Source: an uncultured Alphaproteobacteria bacterium (GTDB lineage: Bacteria; Pseudomonadota; Alphaproteobacteria; Rs-D84). Taken from it: a stretch of 41,340 bases of DNA. The stretch's first letter is position 1; each line of letters opens with the position of its first letter. This document shows positions 32,483 to 40,814 of this stretch, piece after piece. Made by a program: the position numbers and the translations under genes. The notes under the pieces were generated by a model. The model was not told where the DNA came from. It searched no databases and saw nothing but the letters and a program-made list of their open reading frames with translations. Where the stretch lies: NCBI GenBank assembly GCA_904502095.1, contig CAJGDG010000010.1, positions 1 to 41,340 on the forward strand. The letters are read 5' to 3'.

Positions 32483-32731
32483 CTATTCCCGACCGACATC
32501 AGGTGCCGAATCTATAAACTTTGTAAAGTCCTGTATTCTTGCACCAGTTGATGCCAAAATTTTTGAAATACTGTTCGTAGACGGCCATCGTGGTTGACCT
32601 TCTTTGGACCAGCGTTTGCTTTTATTGAAAGTTGTAGGATCCAACCCACTGCACTTTGCCAAACCAGAACAAGACATACCATGTTCTGTTGCAAAGTGTT
32701 CTATGGCACGCCATACATCGTCATGCGTCAT
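32483..32731 (-). CDS. Short XRE-type HTH protein (repressor without peptidase domain)
   Basis: 82 aa from the ATG at 32731 with an AAGGGAGAG ribosome site. The pattern DVWRAIEHFATEHGMSCSGLAKCSGLDPTTFNKSKRW...GQPRWPSTNSISKILASTGA is that of the alphaproteobacterial S24/LexA-like repressors. Those are normally about 200-230 aa with a C-terminal Ser-Lys peptidase fold. Here the chain ends after the HTH domain (VGRE) and a terminator follows. It is either a natural HTH-only variant or a truncated gene. It is divergent from the candidate small RNA at 32937 and could regulate it. Confidence 0.8.
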   Translation of the reverse strand: MTHDDVWRAIEHFATEHGMSCSGLAKCSGLDPTTFNKSKRWSKEGQPRWPSTNSISKILASTGARIQDFTKFIDSAPDVGRE

Positions 32732-32901
32732 TTTTCTCTCTCCCTTGTCTTTTTTTTCATATATTGGCGGACAAAAATCACCCATCCAACACACACCAGA
32801 TTTTATTCCAAAATCAATAAGTTATACAACAAGTACCATTTCCTAGGAGTTTATTTTTACCACCAGATAAAATTACACAAAAAAATTTTTTGACAAAACA
32901 C

Positions 32902-32930
32902 TTGACAAAACCGTTTTTGTGTATTACATT
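32902..32930 (+). promoter_or_regulatory. Promoter of the candidate small RNA
   Basis: TTGACA (32902-32907), exactly 17 bp and TACATT (32925-32930). Predicted transcript start is near 32937. Confidence 0.8.
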
Positions 32931-32936
32931 ACGATT

Positions 32937-33125
32937 CGTCAGAGGGGCAAAACCCGACGACCAGATGAAAACATCTGTGGGGACCAGAGGTTCAGACTCC
33001 CTCCTACATTCTCTCTCCTCTGGACTCTGGACCCCAACACAAGTTTAGAGTGTCCAATTTCTTTTTCTCCTTTCCTTCCTTTCGGGACACTCGGAAATAC
33101 CGCCGGCGACGGCGGTGTTTTTTTT
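32937..33125 (+). ncRNA. Candidate structured small RNA with pyrimidine-rich loops
   Basis: About 189 nt with a consensus promoter, four hairpins, a terminator and no ORF. Hairpin 1 is CGTC...GACG (32937-32959). Hairpin 2 is CAGATG-AAAA-CATCTG (32962-32977). Hairpin 3 spans 32979-33035, a stem of about 17 pairs with one A/A mismatch and one bulged G; its 22-nt loop is almost all C/U (CTCCCTCC...CTCTCTCC). Hairpin 4 is GAGTGTCC/GGACACTC (33048-33092) with a 29-nt C/U loop containing CTCC, CCTTCC and CTTTC. The terminator is CCGCCG-GCGA-CGGCGG plus T8. The loops are complementary to Shine-Dalgarno-like GGAGG/GGAAGG. I cannot assign a known family. Confidence 0.75.
33099..33125 (+). terminator. 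Terminator of the candidate small RNA
   Basis: ACCGCCG/CGGCGGT stem closed by a GCGA tetraloop and followed by eight Ts. It lies just before the convergent priA stop. Confidence 0.92.
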
Positions 33126-33139
33126 GTTTAAACGGACAT

Positions 33140-35335
33140 TTACATGAAATTAATTGGATTTACATCAATCTTGACACGAATATTTGCCGGCTGTTTTACA
33201 CGCGACAACCAATGTGTGACAACTGGTTGCAACGCCGCGTTACGTGGCCCTGCAACCAAAAAACGCATACGATACCAATTGCGCACCTGATAAATCTGGG
33301 CATTAATGGGCCCCATAATACGCGCGCCGTTATTTAACACAGGCGCAGCAGCCGCCAATGCAGAACAATATTGTTGCAATACTGATTCACGCTGACCTTC
33401 TGCTATAACCGCAATCAACTGTCCGTATGGCGGCATTTGTGCGGCGCGGCGGCCAGCCATATCTTCTGCCATAAAAGCATCACGATTTCCATCACATATC
33501 GCGGTTAAAACAGGATGCGACGGCTGATATGTTTGCAACAACACGCGCCCAGGATGCGCACCGCGACCCGCACGACCCGCCACCTGGAACAATTGCTGAA
33601 AAGTATGTTCTGCTGCACGAAAATCAGTACCAAACAGCCCCATATCTGCATCAACAACGCCAACCAACGTCAAATTTGGGAAATGGTGACCCTTGGCCAA
33701 AATTTGTGTACCGATTATGATATCTATATCGCCCTGCTCTATTCCATGCACCAGACGTTCCAGCGATTGGCGCGATGTTATGACATCACTGGAAACCAAT
33801 GCTGTACGCGCATTTGGAAAACGAACATTTACTTCCTGTTCTATCTTTTCCAACCCAATCCCACGCATAGAAACATCAGAACCGCAATCTGAACAAACCT
33901 TTGGCACAATCTGGGTTCGCCCACACATATGACACAGCATTTTGCCAATTCTTTTGTGATAAGTCATCCCAACACTGCAATCTGGGCAAACAGATGTCCA
34001 GCCACACTTTTTACACTGAGTAATCGGCGCAAAACCACGTCTGTTTATAAACAGCATTATTTGCTGGTGTTGTGCCAACGCATCCAAAATTGCATCACAC
34101 AATGGTCGGGATAAAAAACCTGTTTGTTCTGCACCATCAGCCAAATATACATCAGGTCTATTTTCGCGCAAATCTATGGTTGAAATATCCGGTAATTGTG
34201 CGCCACCAAATCGCGATGTTAACTTTAATTGTTTATACCGCCCCAAAGAAACATTTTCCAATGTTTCTGCAGCCGGCGTTGCGCTGGCCAACACAACAGG
34301 GATACCAGATATAGACGCACGCAAAACAGCCATATCACGCGCGTGATAGTTTCCCATATCTTCTTGTTTATAAGACCCATCATGCTCTTCATCAATAACA
34401 ATTAATCCTAAATCCTGCCACGGCAAAAATAATGCGCTGCGTGTACCAACTACCATTTTTATTTTTCCATCCAGTACACCACGCCAAATTTCACGACGAC
34501 GCGCAGCTGTCAAATTGCTGTGCCATACAATGGGCGGCGCGCCGAAACGCGACTGAAACCGTGACATAAACTGGGCCGTCAGCGCAATTTCAGGCATCAT
34601 TAACAAAACCGATTTTCCCGCACTGTACGCGCGCCACGCAGAATCAAAATAAACCTGGGTTTTTCCGCTGCCTGTGATCCCATCCAACAAATGTACAGAA
34701 AAACCACCCGCTTCAATTGCAGCACCAATAGTTTGTGCGGCGGCCGCCTGTTCCGCATTCAATTTTATATTTTGACAATCGCTGTATTTTAAATTTTCAA
34801 ATGACACATTTTTTGGCTGGACGCCTGCCGCAACTAATGTGCCATTTTTTATCATGGAACGCACAACCCCCGAACTGACACGCGCAATGTTTTGTATATC
34901 ATTTGCTGTCATAGCATCATTATCATTTGACGCAAACGCATCGGCAACCGCCTGACGATTCTGGGTCATACGCACCCCAGACTCAACATTAAAAGAATAT
35001 AATTGTTCCAGTTTCGGCGGCAAAAACGCATCGGCAACATTTACAATCAGTCGCAAGACCATGCCCATCGGCATCAATGTCCACTGGGACATTTTTTGAA
35101 TCCATTGCAGATCTGTGATGCTTAATGTATTCGGATATAATTGCGATATATTTTTTATTTTTTCCGGGGGCAAGCTGCTGTCACCCAGTCCCCAAATCAC
35201 ACCGATATGCGGCCTGTTCATCACATTTACACACACAAAAGCCCCAATATCAGCCGGCACAGTCAGCCGATAATCATAACCGGCATTTGGAATATTTGCG
35301 ACCAAGACTTTTACAACAGTACCTGCTTTAAACAT
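33140..35335 (-). CDS. priA: Primosomal protein N' (PriA helicase)
   Basis: Restarts stalled replication forks by loading DnaB. The 731-aa protein has an N-terminal 3'-DNA-binding domain (about residues 1-100), then the SF2 motor: GITGSGKTQVY (Walker A), DEEHDGSYKQED (motif II) and SATPAAET. The double zinc-binding module is C..CGWTSVCPDC...LCHMCG...VCSDCGS. GTQILAKGHHFPNLTLVG and QVAGRAGRG follow. All expected cysteines are present. It is a single gene convergent with the small RNA. PriA and the dnaB of this window act in the same pathway. Confidence 0.96.
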   Translation of the reverse strand: MFKAGTVVKVLVANIPNAGYDYRLTVPADIGAFVCVNVMNRPHIGVIWGLGDSSLPPEKIKNISQLYPNTLSITDLQWIQKMSQWTLMPMGMVLRLIVNVADAFLPPKLEQLYSFNVESGVRMTQNRQAVADAFASNDNDAMTANDIQNIARVSSGVVRSMIKNGTLVAAGVQPKNVSFENLKYSDCQNIKLNAEQAAAAQTIGAAIEAGGFSVHLLDGITGSGKTQVYFDSAWRAYSAGKSVLLMMPEIALTAQFMSRFQSRFGAPPIVWHSNLTAARRREIWRGVLDGKIKMVVGTRSALFLPWQDLGLIVIDEEHDGSYKQEDMGNYHARDMAVLRASISGIPVVLASATPAAETLENVSLGRYKQLKLTSRFGGAQLPDISTIDLRENRPDVYLADGAEQTGFLSRPLCDAILDALAQHQQIMLFINRRGFAPITQCKKCGWTSVCPDCSVGMTYHKRIGKMLCHMCGRTQIVPKVCSDCGSDVSMRGIGLEKIEQEVNVRFPNARTALVSSDVITSRQSLERLVHGIEQGDIDIIIGTQILAKGHHFPNLTLVGVVDADMGLFGTDFRAAEHTFQQLFQVAGRAGRGAHPGRVLLQTYQPSHPVLTAICDGNRDAFMAEDMAGRRAAQMPPYGQLIAVIAEGQRESVLQQYCSALAAAAPVLNNGARIMGPINAQIYQVRNWYRMRFLVAGPRNAALQPVVTHWLSRVKQPANIRVKIDVNPINFM

Positions 35336-35411
35336 AGTTATTAAAGTACTTGTTTTTTTTCAAAAATTCAATACCATTTATTCTGTGCAAACATAAAAGG
35401 TAAAAATTAAA

Positions 35412-36140
35412 ATGTGGCGAACTTTTTTTGAAATTTGTGATTATTTGGTGGCTCTGATTCCCAGTCGCAAAATGCGAAAAAAAATCAGACACGAACAACT
35501 GTACGATTATCGCAAAAAATTTAATGCATTGCGCAAAATAATTCCTGCGCACGAATTTAAACACATACGCGTAATCAAAGGCGGCTGGAACATCGGTTTT
35601 ATAATCAACAAAAAATATGTTTGCAAAATAAGAAAGTTCTTTGATTCAAATACGCCAATTGAAAAAATTATGCGCGAAAAAAGAATAACTGACGCTTTTG
35701 CAAAAATTGTGCCTTTTAAAATTCCAAAAATTGAAATATTGGAATCAGACGGATACACTTTTTATAAATACAATTTTATTCCGGGCATAAATTTAAATCG
35801 CTTTTCTTTGAAAACTATGAAAAAGCACCATATTCGCTGGGGAAAACAATTAGCTGATTTTATATACACTATGCATAATTCTGACCCAACAGAAATTCAG
35901 GATTTAAAAACAGACGATGGTGATGGCTGGAATCACAACGACATCTGCAATAACTTGATTCTGGATAAAAAAAGCATGAAAATTATCGGCTTAATTGATT
36001 GGGAATATTCGGGCTGGGGAAAACTGGAAACAGAAATTGTAAATTGCACGCGTTTTTCAAAAAAACTGCCGAAAACGGGCATAGACAAAATAATAAGCCA
36101 AGAATATAAAAAATTAGAGAAAAAACACCCTAGGTCTTGA
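35412..36140 (+). CDS. APH-family phosphotransferase (aminoglycoside / choline kinase-like fold)
   Basis: A 242-aa protein. The kinase-like signatures are VCKIRKF (ATP-binding Lys about 72), WNHNDICNNLIL (catalytic Asp about 177 and metal Asn) and IIGLIDWEYSGWG (metal Asp about 196). Nothing indicates the substrate. Such proteins include antibiotic kinases, choline kinases and lipopolysaccharide or cell-surface kinases, and chromosomal ones like this are often not resistance genes. It is AT- and Lys-rich relative to its neighbours. AAAGG lies 12 nt before the ATG. Confidence 0.85.
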   Translation: MWRTFFEICDYLVALIPSRKMRKKIRHEQLYDYRKKFNALRKIIPAHEFKHIRVIKGGWNIGFIINKKYVCKIRKFFDSNTPIEKIMREKRITDAFAKIVPFKIPKIEILESDGYTFYKYNFIPGINLNRFSLKTMKKHHIRWGKQLADFIYTMHNSDPTEIQDLKTDDGDGWNHNDICNNLILDKKSMKIIGLIDWEYSGWGKLETEIVNCTRFSKKLPKTGIDKIISQEYKKLEKKHPRS

Positions 36141-36164
36141 CAAACGGTCTTTTTGTGCTATAAT
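36137..36164 (+). promoter_or_regulatory. Promoter of the hypothetical gene at 36200
   Basis: TTGACA (36137-36142) overlapping the upstream stop codon, 16 bp, then TATAAT (36159-36164). Confidence 0.8.
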
Positions 36165-36199
36165 ATACCTGATATCAACAAACAACCAGGGGATAGATT

Positions 36200-36745
36200 A
36201 TGACAAAAACAAAAAAATTCCGCGCATCAGTTGCCGAATTTCACAATTTTACGCAGTTTATCAACGATTACATGATTAAAAATTATGGTTTTCGTTATTT
36301 AAGCGCAGAAGACCTACATTCCAAATGGCGCGAAAAAGTTCCTTATTCCGAACAAACCGCCCAAAAAATACTGGCACAAACCGTCACTTTTGTAAACCTG
36401 ATGATTAGCAGTCGTTCTAATTCTAATAACCCAAGTTTTATGGCTAAACTTATCGACGACATTGCCGATTTCTTGTCAAAATACTTTGCAAAAAGCCCTG
36501 AATACAAATGCAGAAAGCAGGCCACCAAGATATTGGTTGAAAAAATCTCAAATGCAAATTACACGTTAAGAACTCGACAGGCAAAAACAGAAACCGCATC
36601 GGCAACAGAACAATTACAAGACACACAAAACAAAGAGACAGGAAAACGCAAACGCGCCAGAATAATGGTAAACGCCACATACAAGCAAGTTAACAACTTG
36701 TTTAACGAAACACAGCGCGATCTGTCGTTTTACAGAAAAAAATAA
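36200..36745 (+). CDS. Hypothetical basic helical protein
   Basis: A 181-aa protein with no recognised family. Residues 1-115 are helical and include YLSAEDLHSKWREKVPYSEQTAQKIL. A low-complexity Lys/Thr/Gln linker (about 122-150) precedes a basic C-terminus (KRKRARIMVNATYKQVNNLF). There is no signal or membrane segment. It has a strong promoter of its own and CAGGGG upstream of the ATG. Its stop lies 7 bp from the convergent miaA stop. A nucleic-acid-binding role is possible from charge alone. Confidence 0.7.
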   Translation: MTKTKKFRASVAEFHNFTQFINDYMIKNYGFRYLSAEDLHSKWREKVPYSEQTAQKILAQTVTFVNLMISSRSNSNNPSFMAKLIDDIADFLSKYFAKSPEYKCRKQATKILVEKISNANYTLRTRQAKTETASATEQLQDTQNKETGKRKRARIMVNATYKQVNNLFNETQRDLSFYRKK

Positions 36746-36752
36746 TAATGTC

Positions 36753-37637
36753 TTATATAACAGAATCAATATCCGCATCGTCACCGGTGCGGTTTATTGT
36801 TATATGCGGTTGAAACTGTGTACGAAACCATGTGCGTTGCCGCTTGGCGTACTGATTAGTTTTATTTATCCAGTCCATCACACATTCGTCATGCGATTTT
36901 TCTCTACGCAAATATGCACACAGTTGCGCCGCACCAATTGCACGAGATTCATCCCAGTTTGACGCAATTATTTTTTCAGCCTCAGCCATGGCACCACCTG
37001 ATAACATCTGGGGAATTCGGCGCGCGATGCGTTCGCGCAACAATTCTACGTCCGGCAGAATCAATATGCGTGTTGCATTTGGCACAACCGCACCAACACG
37101 CGGCAGATTTTGAAACTCTACCAAATGACGATTTGTTGCAAAAAACACTTCCAGCGCACGCGCAACGCGTTGTGGGTCAGTTGCCTTGAAATCAGATGGC
37201 AACAATTTTCGCGCCGCTTCTATATCAGAAGCAACCAATTCGCGCGCACGCGCGCGTGACGCATCATCAACATCCGGCATTGGTGAAATACCATTAACCA
37301 GCGCATTTATATAATATCCAGTACCACCAACAAAAACAGGAATCTTGCCGGCGCGTATTGCTGCATTATATTCGTTCTGTGCCAATGTTAAATAATCAGA
37401 AACACTTATTTGTCTGTCCAGCGGCAATATCGAAAACAGCCTGTACGGAACACCATCAATACAATCTGTTAATTCGCGTCCTGCATATGGGCTGGCTGAT
37501 ATATTTTCAATATCACGATATATCTGCACACTGTCGCAATTTATAACAACACCGCCGATTTTCCGTGCCAAACGATGAGCAAAATCAGATTTGCCCGATG
37601 CGGTTGGCCCTGTGATGATATATGCTTTTTCAATCAT
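36753..37637 (-). CDS. miaA: tRNA dimethylallyltransferase
   Basis: Adds an isopentenyl-type group to A37 of tRNAs that read UNN codons. The 294-aa protein has the P-loop GPTASGKS (residues 10-17), NCDSVQIYRD (about 34-43), the catalytic DS.Q pair, VGGTGYYINALVNG and the C-terminal RRQRTW-type signature (KRQRTWFRTQF). It is divergent from gapA across 113 bp. Confidence 0.95.
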   Translation of the reverse strand: MIEKAYIITGPTASGKSDFAHRLARKIGGVVINCDSVQIYRDIENISASPYAGRELTDCIDGVPYRLFSILPLDRQISVSDYLTLAQNEYNAAIRAGKIPVFVGGTGYYINALVNGISPMPDVDDASRARARELVASDIEAARKLLPSDFKATDPQRVARALEVFFATNRHLVEFQNLPRVGAVVPNATRILILPDVELLRERIARRIPQMLSGGAMAEAEKIIASNWDESRAIGAAQLCAYLRREKSHDECVMDWINKTNQYAKRQRTWFRTQFQPHITINRTGDDADIDSVI

Positions 37638-37681
37638 TTAATTTTGATTATAGCCTGCATTTGCCAATTGTAAATAAAATA

Positions 37682-37711
37682 TTGAACTTTTATACCGCAT
37701 AGTGCTATTAT
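37682..37711 (+). promoter_or_regulatory. Candidate promoter of gapA
   Basis: TTGAAC (37682-37687), 18 bp, TATTAT (37706-37711), 40 bp before the gapA ATG. Confidence 0.5.
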
Positions 37712-37750
37712 TGACCTGTCCAATTATTATTAAAACGAAAGGAAAACATT

Positions 37751-38749
37751 ATGTCTAAATTAAGAGTTGCAATTAACGGATTTGGTCGTATTGGTCGCTT
37801 GGTATTGCGCGCGGCACTGGAATCTGGCCGTGACGACATTGAATTCGTTGCTGTAAATGATTTGGCTCCTGCCGAACAAAATGCTTATTTATTAAAGTAC
37901 GATTCTGTACACGGCAATTTGCCAATGGATATCAAACTGGACGGCGATTATATAATCGCGGGCAACCAAAGAATAAAATGCTTGTCTGAACGCAATCCTG
38001 AAAATCTGCCTTGGGGCGAAATGAACATTGATGTTGTTATGGAATGCACTGGTATATTTACCGCTGCGGACAAGGCGCGCGTTCATCTGGACGCAGGCGC
38101 GAAACGCGTATTGGTATCTGCCCCATCCGCCGGTGCAGACAAAACAATCGTATACGGCGTTAACCAAGACACATTAACCGCCAACGATTTGATTGTATCT
38201 AACGCGTCTTGCACAACAAACTGCTTGGCACCTGTGGCCCAAGTTTTGAACGATAAATTCGGTATTATATCTGGATGGATGACAACTGTACACGCGTATA
38301 CAGGCGACCAGCAATTGCTGGATAAAAACCACAAAGATTTTCGTCGTGCACGCGCCGCAAACCTGTCTATGATTCCAACCAGCACCGGCGCCGCCAAGGC
38401 AATCGGACTGGTATTACCAGAATTGGCAGGTAAACTGGACGGTATGGCAATTCGCGTACCAACACCTGATGTTTCTGTGGTGGAATTAGTTGTTAATTTG
38501 GAAAAAGCCGCAACTGTCGATGCAATTAATGACGCAATGCGCGCAGCACAGTCTGCAACATTTGGATACAACGATTTACCATTGGTATCAATTGACTTTA
38601 CACACGATGCGCACAGTTCTGTATTTGACGCCGGCCAGACCAAGGTTCTGGGCGATAAATTAGTTCATGTGACCGCATGGTACGACAATGAATGGGGTTT
38701 TTCAAACCGCATGTGCGACACAGCCGTTGCGATGGGAAAATTAATATAA
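37751..38749 (+). CDS. gapA: Glyceraldehyde-3-phosphate dehydrogenase
   Basis: Glycolytic oxidation and phosphorylation of glyceraldehyde 3-phosphate. The 332-aa protein has NAD-binding GFGRIGR (residues 11-17), the acidic residue of AVNDLAP that favours NAD over NADP, and the catalytic Cys in SNASCTTNC (Cys about 154). The conserved WYDNEWGFSNRM lies near the C-terminus. A GAAAGGAAA ribosome site precedes the ATG. It is monocistronic with a terminator; pgk, a frequent partner, is not adjacent. Confidence 0.97.
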   Translation: MSKLRVAINGFGRIGRLVLRAALESGRDDIEFVAVNDLAPAEQNAYLLKYDSVHGNLPMDIKLDGDYIIAGNQRIKCLSERNPENLPWGEMNIDVVMECTGIFTAADKARVHLDAGAKRVLVSAPSAGADKTIVYGVNQDTLTANDLIVSNASCTTNCLAPVAQVLNDKFGIISGWMTTVHAYTGDQQLLDKNHKDFRRARAANLSMIPTSTGAAKAIGLVLPELAGKLDGMAIRVPTPDVSVVELVVNLEKAATVDAINDAMRAAQSATFGYNDLPLVSIDFTHDAHSSVFDAGQTKVLGDKLVHVTAWYDNEWGFSNRMCDTAVAMGKLI

Positions 38750-38751
38750 AA

Positions 38752-38776
38752 AATGCCCCGACGGGGCATTTTTATT
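38752..38776. terminator. Bidirectional terminator between gapA and the small membrane protein gene
   Basis: AATGCCCC/GGGGCATT stem with T-rich tracts on both strands. It serves the gapA end on the + strand and partly overlaps the stop of the minus-strand gene. Confidence 0.85.
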
Positions 38777-39092
38777 TTGTTTTTTGCGACATACGCAATT
38801 TCAATTCATTGATATTAGATTTTGTATCTTTGATTTGTTCCGTAAAAAAGCAACTGACAATTGCAGGAAAAATAGATACAATCATTGCAGCCGTACAATA
38901 TGCCGCATATGTATAATAATCATCTTCTTTTTCGGGATAAAAATTTGCAGCAGCTGTAAAACCAGCCGTACTGGCCGCTGTAAAACACAGTGGCAAAAAG
39001 GCGGCCACCTTTTTAATCTGCAATTTTCTAAGTTCAGACTTCAATTGCTTCATAGCCTGCTGATTTTCAAAACTTGTGTTTTTTTCGCTCAT
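38772..39092 (-). CDS. Small membrane protein with two hydrophobic segments
   Basis: 106 aa from the ATG at 39092 (MSEKNTSFENQQAMKQL). A short coiled coil (residues about 12-27) precedes two membrane helices (about 28-50 and 63-86). A charged C-terminal helix (QIKDTKSNINELKLRM) follows. AAAGGC precedes the start. No family is recognised. The arrangement of helix, two membrane spans and helix suggests an oligomeric membrane protein, but the function is unknown. Confidence 0.7.
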   Translation of the reverse strand: MSEKNTSFENQQAMKQLKSELRKLQIKKVAAFLPLCFTAASTAGFTAAANFYPEKEDDYYTYAAYCTAAMIVSIFPAIVSCFFTEQIKDTKSNINELKLRMSQKTK

Positions 39093-39249
39093 TTTTTTGC
39101 CTTTATATTGTTTTTTGCAAGAAAAATATAGCACAAATATTTTAAATGTCAACTTTTTATTAAAAAACATTTATGGTTTTTTTCTTGTTTATTATCTTTG
39201 AATTTGGTTTATAATGATACACATATCAACCCAAGGCAAGGAGAAAAAT

Positions 39250-39675
39250 ATGAAATTTAAATTGATTGCAGCTGGCATTTGCGCATTGGCATTGACCGCA
39301 TGCGGCGACAACAGCCAAAACCCCGAATCATTAAAGGGCGCCAGTTTTATTTCTGCCCAACCAGGCGCAGATATTACATTAATATTTGACGCAACAGAAC
39401 CACGCGTATATGGCAGCGTTGTAAACCGCTATAATGGCGGATACACTGCGGACGGCAACAACATTAAATTTGAAGGTTTTGCATCAACTATGATGATGGG
39501 CACACCGGACGCGATGGAAACCGAAACCGAATACTTCCAGTTTATGCCAACAGTCGAAACATATGAATTTGCGGACGGCAAATTGACATTAATCGGCGAA
39601 AACGGCAAAGAAATTGTCTTTACCCAGGTTGAAACACAACCAGAAACAGTGGCAGACGAAACAAAAGCCGAATAA
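39250..39675 (+). CDS. META-domain (HslJ-like) lipoprotein
   Basis: A 141-aa protein with a lipoprotein signal peptide and lipobox LTAC (Cys about 18). The mature region resembles a META/HslJ beta-barrel domain. Its features are GASFISAQPGADITLIFDATEPRV, GGYTADGNNIKFEG, STMMMGTPDAMETETEYF and DGKLTLIGENGKEIVF. It is probably anchored to the outer membrane; such proteins are linked to envelope stress but have no defined activity. AAGGAGAAA gives a good ribosome site, and a TATAAT lies at 39210-39215. Confidence 0.85.
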   Translation: MKFKLIAAGICALALTACGDNSQNPESLKGASFISAQPGADITLIFDATEPRVYGSVVNRYNGGYTADGNNIKFEGFASTMMMGTPDAMETETEYFQFMPTVETYEFADGKLTLIGENGKEIVFTQVETQPETVADETKAE

Positions 39676-39690
39676 AATCGCTTTAATCTC

Positions 39691-39719
39691 TTGACAACGG
39701 GTCAAAGTCCAGTTATAAT
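39691..39719 (+). promoter_or_regulatory. Promoter of tRNA-Glu
   Basis: TTGACA (39691-39696), 17 bp and TATAAT (39714-39719), about 32 bp before the tRNA. A GTCAA follows 5 bp after the TTGAC of the -35 box. Confidence 0.85.
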
Positions 39720-39750
39720 TTGCCAGCGTTCAATAAGAACAGGCAGTTTT

Positions 39751-39826
39751 GGCCCCATCGTCTAGAGGCCTAGGACACCGCCCTTTCAAGGCGAGAACAC
39801 CGGTTCGAATCCGGTTGGGGCTGCCA
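39751..39826 (+). tRNA. tRNA-Glu (TTC)
   Basis: Acceptor GGCCCCA pairs with TGGGGCT (terminal G-T). The D arm is TCTAGAGGCCTAGGA, the anticodon loop CTTTCAA has anticodon TTC, and the T arm is ACCGG-TTCGAAT-CCGGT. CCA is encoded. Confidence 0.97.
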
Positions 39827-40081
39827 AAATTACAACCGACCTTTGTGGTCGGTTTTAATTTTGCCTGTTCCTACCGAGATGAGAACCGCAGGTTCGAAAC
39901 GCCAGTTGACGAGAACGAGCGCAAACGAAGTTCGAGTCTTACGTAGTGACAATGAGTAGGTTTGACAAGTGTTGCGCCGTCAAACCGTCAGGAATGCCCC
40001 ACAGGCATGTATGCCGAGGGAAATGGCCCATAGAGCGAAAGCGAATATGGGAATTTACAATCCGGTTGGGGCTGCCAAAAT
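39827..40081 (+). mobile_element. tRNA-linked structured element downstream of tRNA-Glu, ending in a copy of the tRNA 3' end
   Basis: It begins with a hairpin terminator (39834-39862) ending TTTTAATTTTG. A 55-bp segment follows (39892-39946, GTTCGAA...CTTACGTAG), homologous to the tRNA-His element. An extra hairpin has GGTTTGAC/GTCAAACC arms (near 39959-39986). Next is a CCCATA/TATGGG hairpin (40027-40051), then AATTTACAATCCGGTT and a 23-bp copy of the tRNA-Glu 3' end with flank (40059-40081, identical to 39808-39830). There is no plausible ORF. Confidence 0.75.
39834..39862 (+). terminator. Terminator after tRNA-Glu
   Basis: AACCGACC/GGTCGGTT stem with a 5-nt loop, followed by TTAATTTT. Confidence 0.7.
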
Positions 40082-40085
40082 AACA

Positions 40086-40111
40086 AAATCACCCGTTTGG
40101 GTGATTTTTTC
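40086..40111 (+). terminator. Terminator after the tRNA-Glu element
   Basis: AATCACCC/GGGTGATT stem with a GTTT-type loop, then a T-run. It lies just beyond the tRNA 3' copy. Confidence 0.85.
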
Positions 40112-40203
40112 TTTGTTTTCCAATAGTTCTGTGAGTTCGTAAGTTGAGTGATGAAAATATAGCCCGTTTCACCAATTTACGAACTTTCTTTCAGGTGTTC
40201 TTA

Positions 40204-40232
40204 TTGATAATTTTTGTATATTGATATATAAT
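40204..40232 (+). promoter_or_regulatory. Promoter of the GNAT gene
   Basis: TTGATA (40204-40209), 17 bp and TATAAT (40227-40232), 31 bp before the ATG. Confidence 0.8.
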
Positions 40233-40262
40233 TTGCACAAATTCTATAATAGAGGCACAAAA

Positions 40263-40787
40263 ATGATTTATTACAATGTGAATGATATAGTTATCAGAGA
40301 TATGGTCGAAACAGACCCAGAGATAATTACCCATGAAGAACATTTGCAAGGCTGGACAGACCAAAAAGTTGAAAAATATACACGCCGATTAAAAGATGTT
40401 GCCGACGGAAAATGCGTATCATTGGTTGCGGAATACAAGGGTAATGTCGCTGGGTATTTCAATGTGTATCCAAATTCAATGGGTGGCTCTTTTGGTGGCA
40501 AAGGATTGCCTGAATTGGTTGATTTTGGGGTGCTGGCAAAATACAGAAGACGCGGTATCGGTAATGCTTTAATGCAAGTGGCAGAAGATATAGCACGTAG
40601 ATATTCAGATACGGTTTATTTGGGCGTTGGCATAAATCGTGATTATGGCGCCGCACAAAGATTGTACATCAAGCGAGGTTTTATTCCAGACGGAACAGGT
40701 TTATGGTGGAATAGAAAAAACCTTGACCCGTATGCCGACTTGAAAAACGACGACGAAGCCGCAATCTATATGTCAAAGAAGTTATAA
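40263..40787 (+). CDS. GNAT-family N-acetyltransferase
   Basis: 174 aa from the ATG at 40263. The acetyl-CoA-binding pattern is clear: VDFGVLAKYRRRGIGNALMQVAEDIARR (V..KYRRRGIG is the pyrophosphate-binding loop). YLGVGINRDYGAAQRLYIKRGFIPDG then fits the closing motif. The substrate cannot be told; candidates are small amines or protein N-termini. It is a single-gene unit with its own promoter; AGAGGC precedes the ATG. Confidence 0.9.
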   Translation: MIYYNVNDIVIRDMVETDPEIITHEEHLQGWTDQKVEKYTRRLKDVADGKCVSLVAEYKGNVAGYFNVYPNSMGGSFGGKGLPELVDFGVLAKYRRRGIGNALMQVAEDIARRYSDTVYLGVGINRDYGAAQRLYIKRGFIPDGTGLWWNRKNLDPYADLKNDDEAAIYMSKKL

Positions 40788-40814
40788 TGGACATCCAAAA
40801 AATTCTTTAACATC

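Noticed and set aside
32937..33125. 6S RNA as the identity of the small RNA
   Set aside because: 6S RNA is one long rod with a central bubble; here there are four separate hairpins with pyrimidine-rich loops.
39749..39946. 65-aa ORF across tRNA-Glu
   Set aside because: It reads the tRNA and the structured element; no ribosome site, no protein-like pattern.
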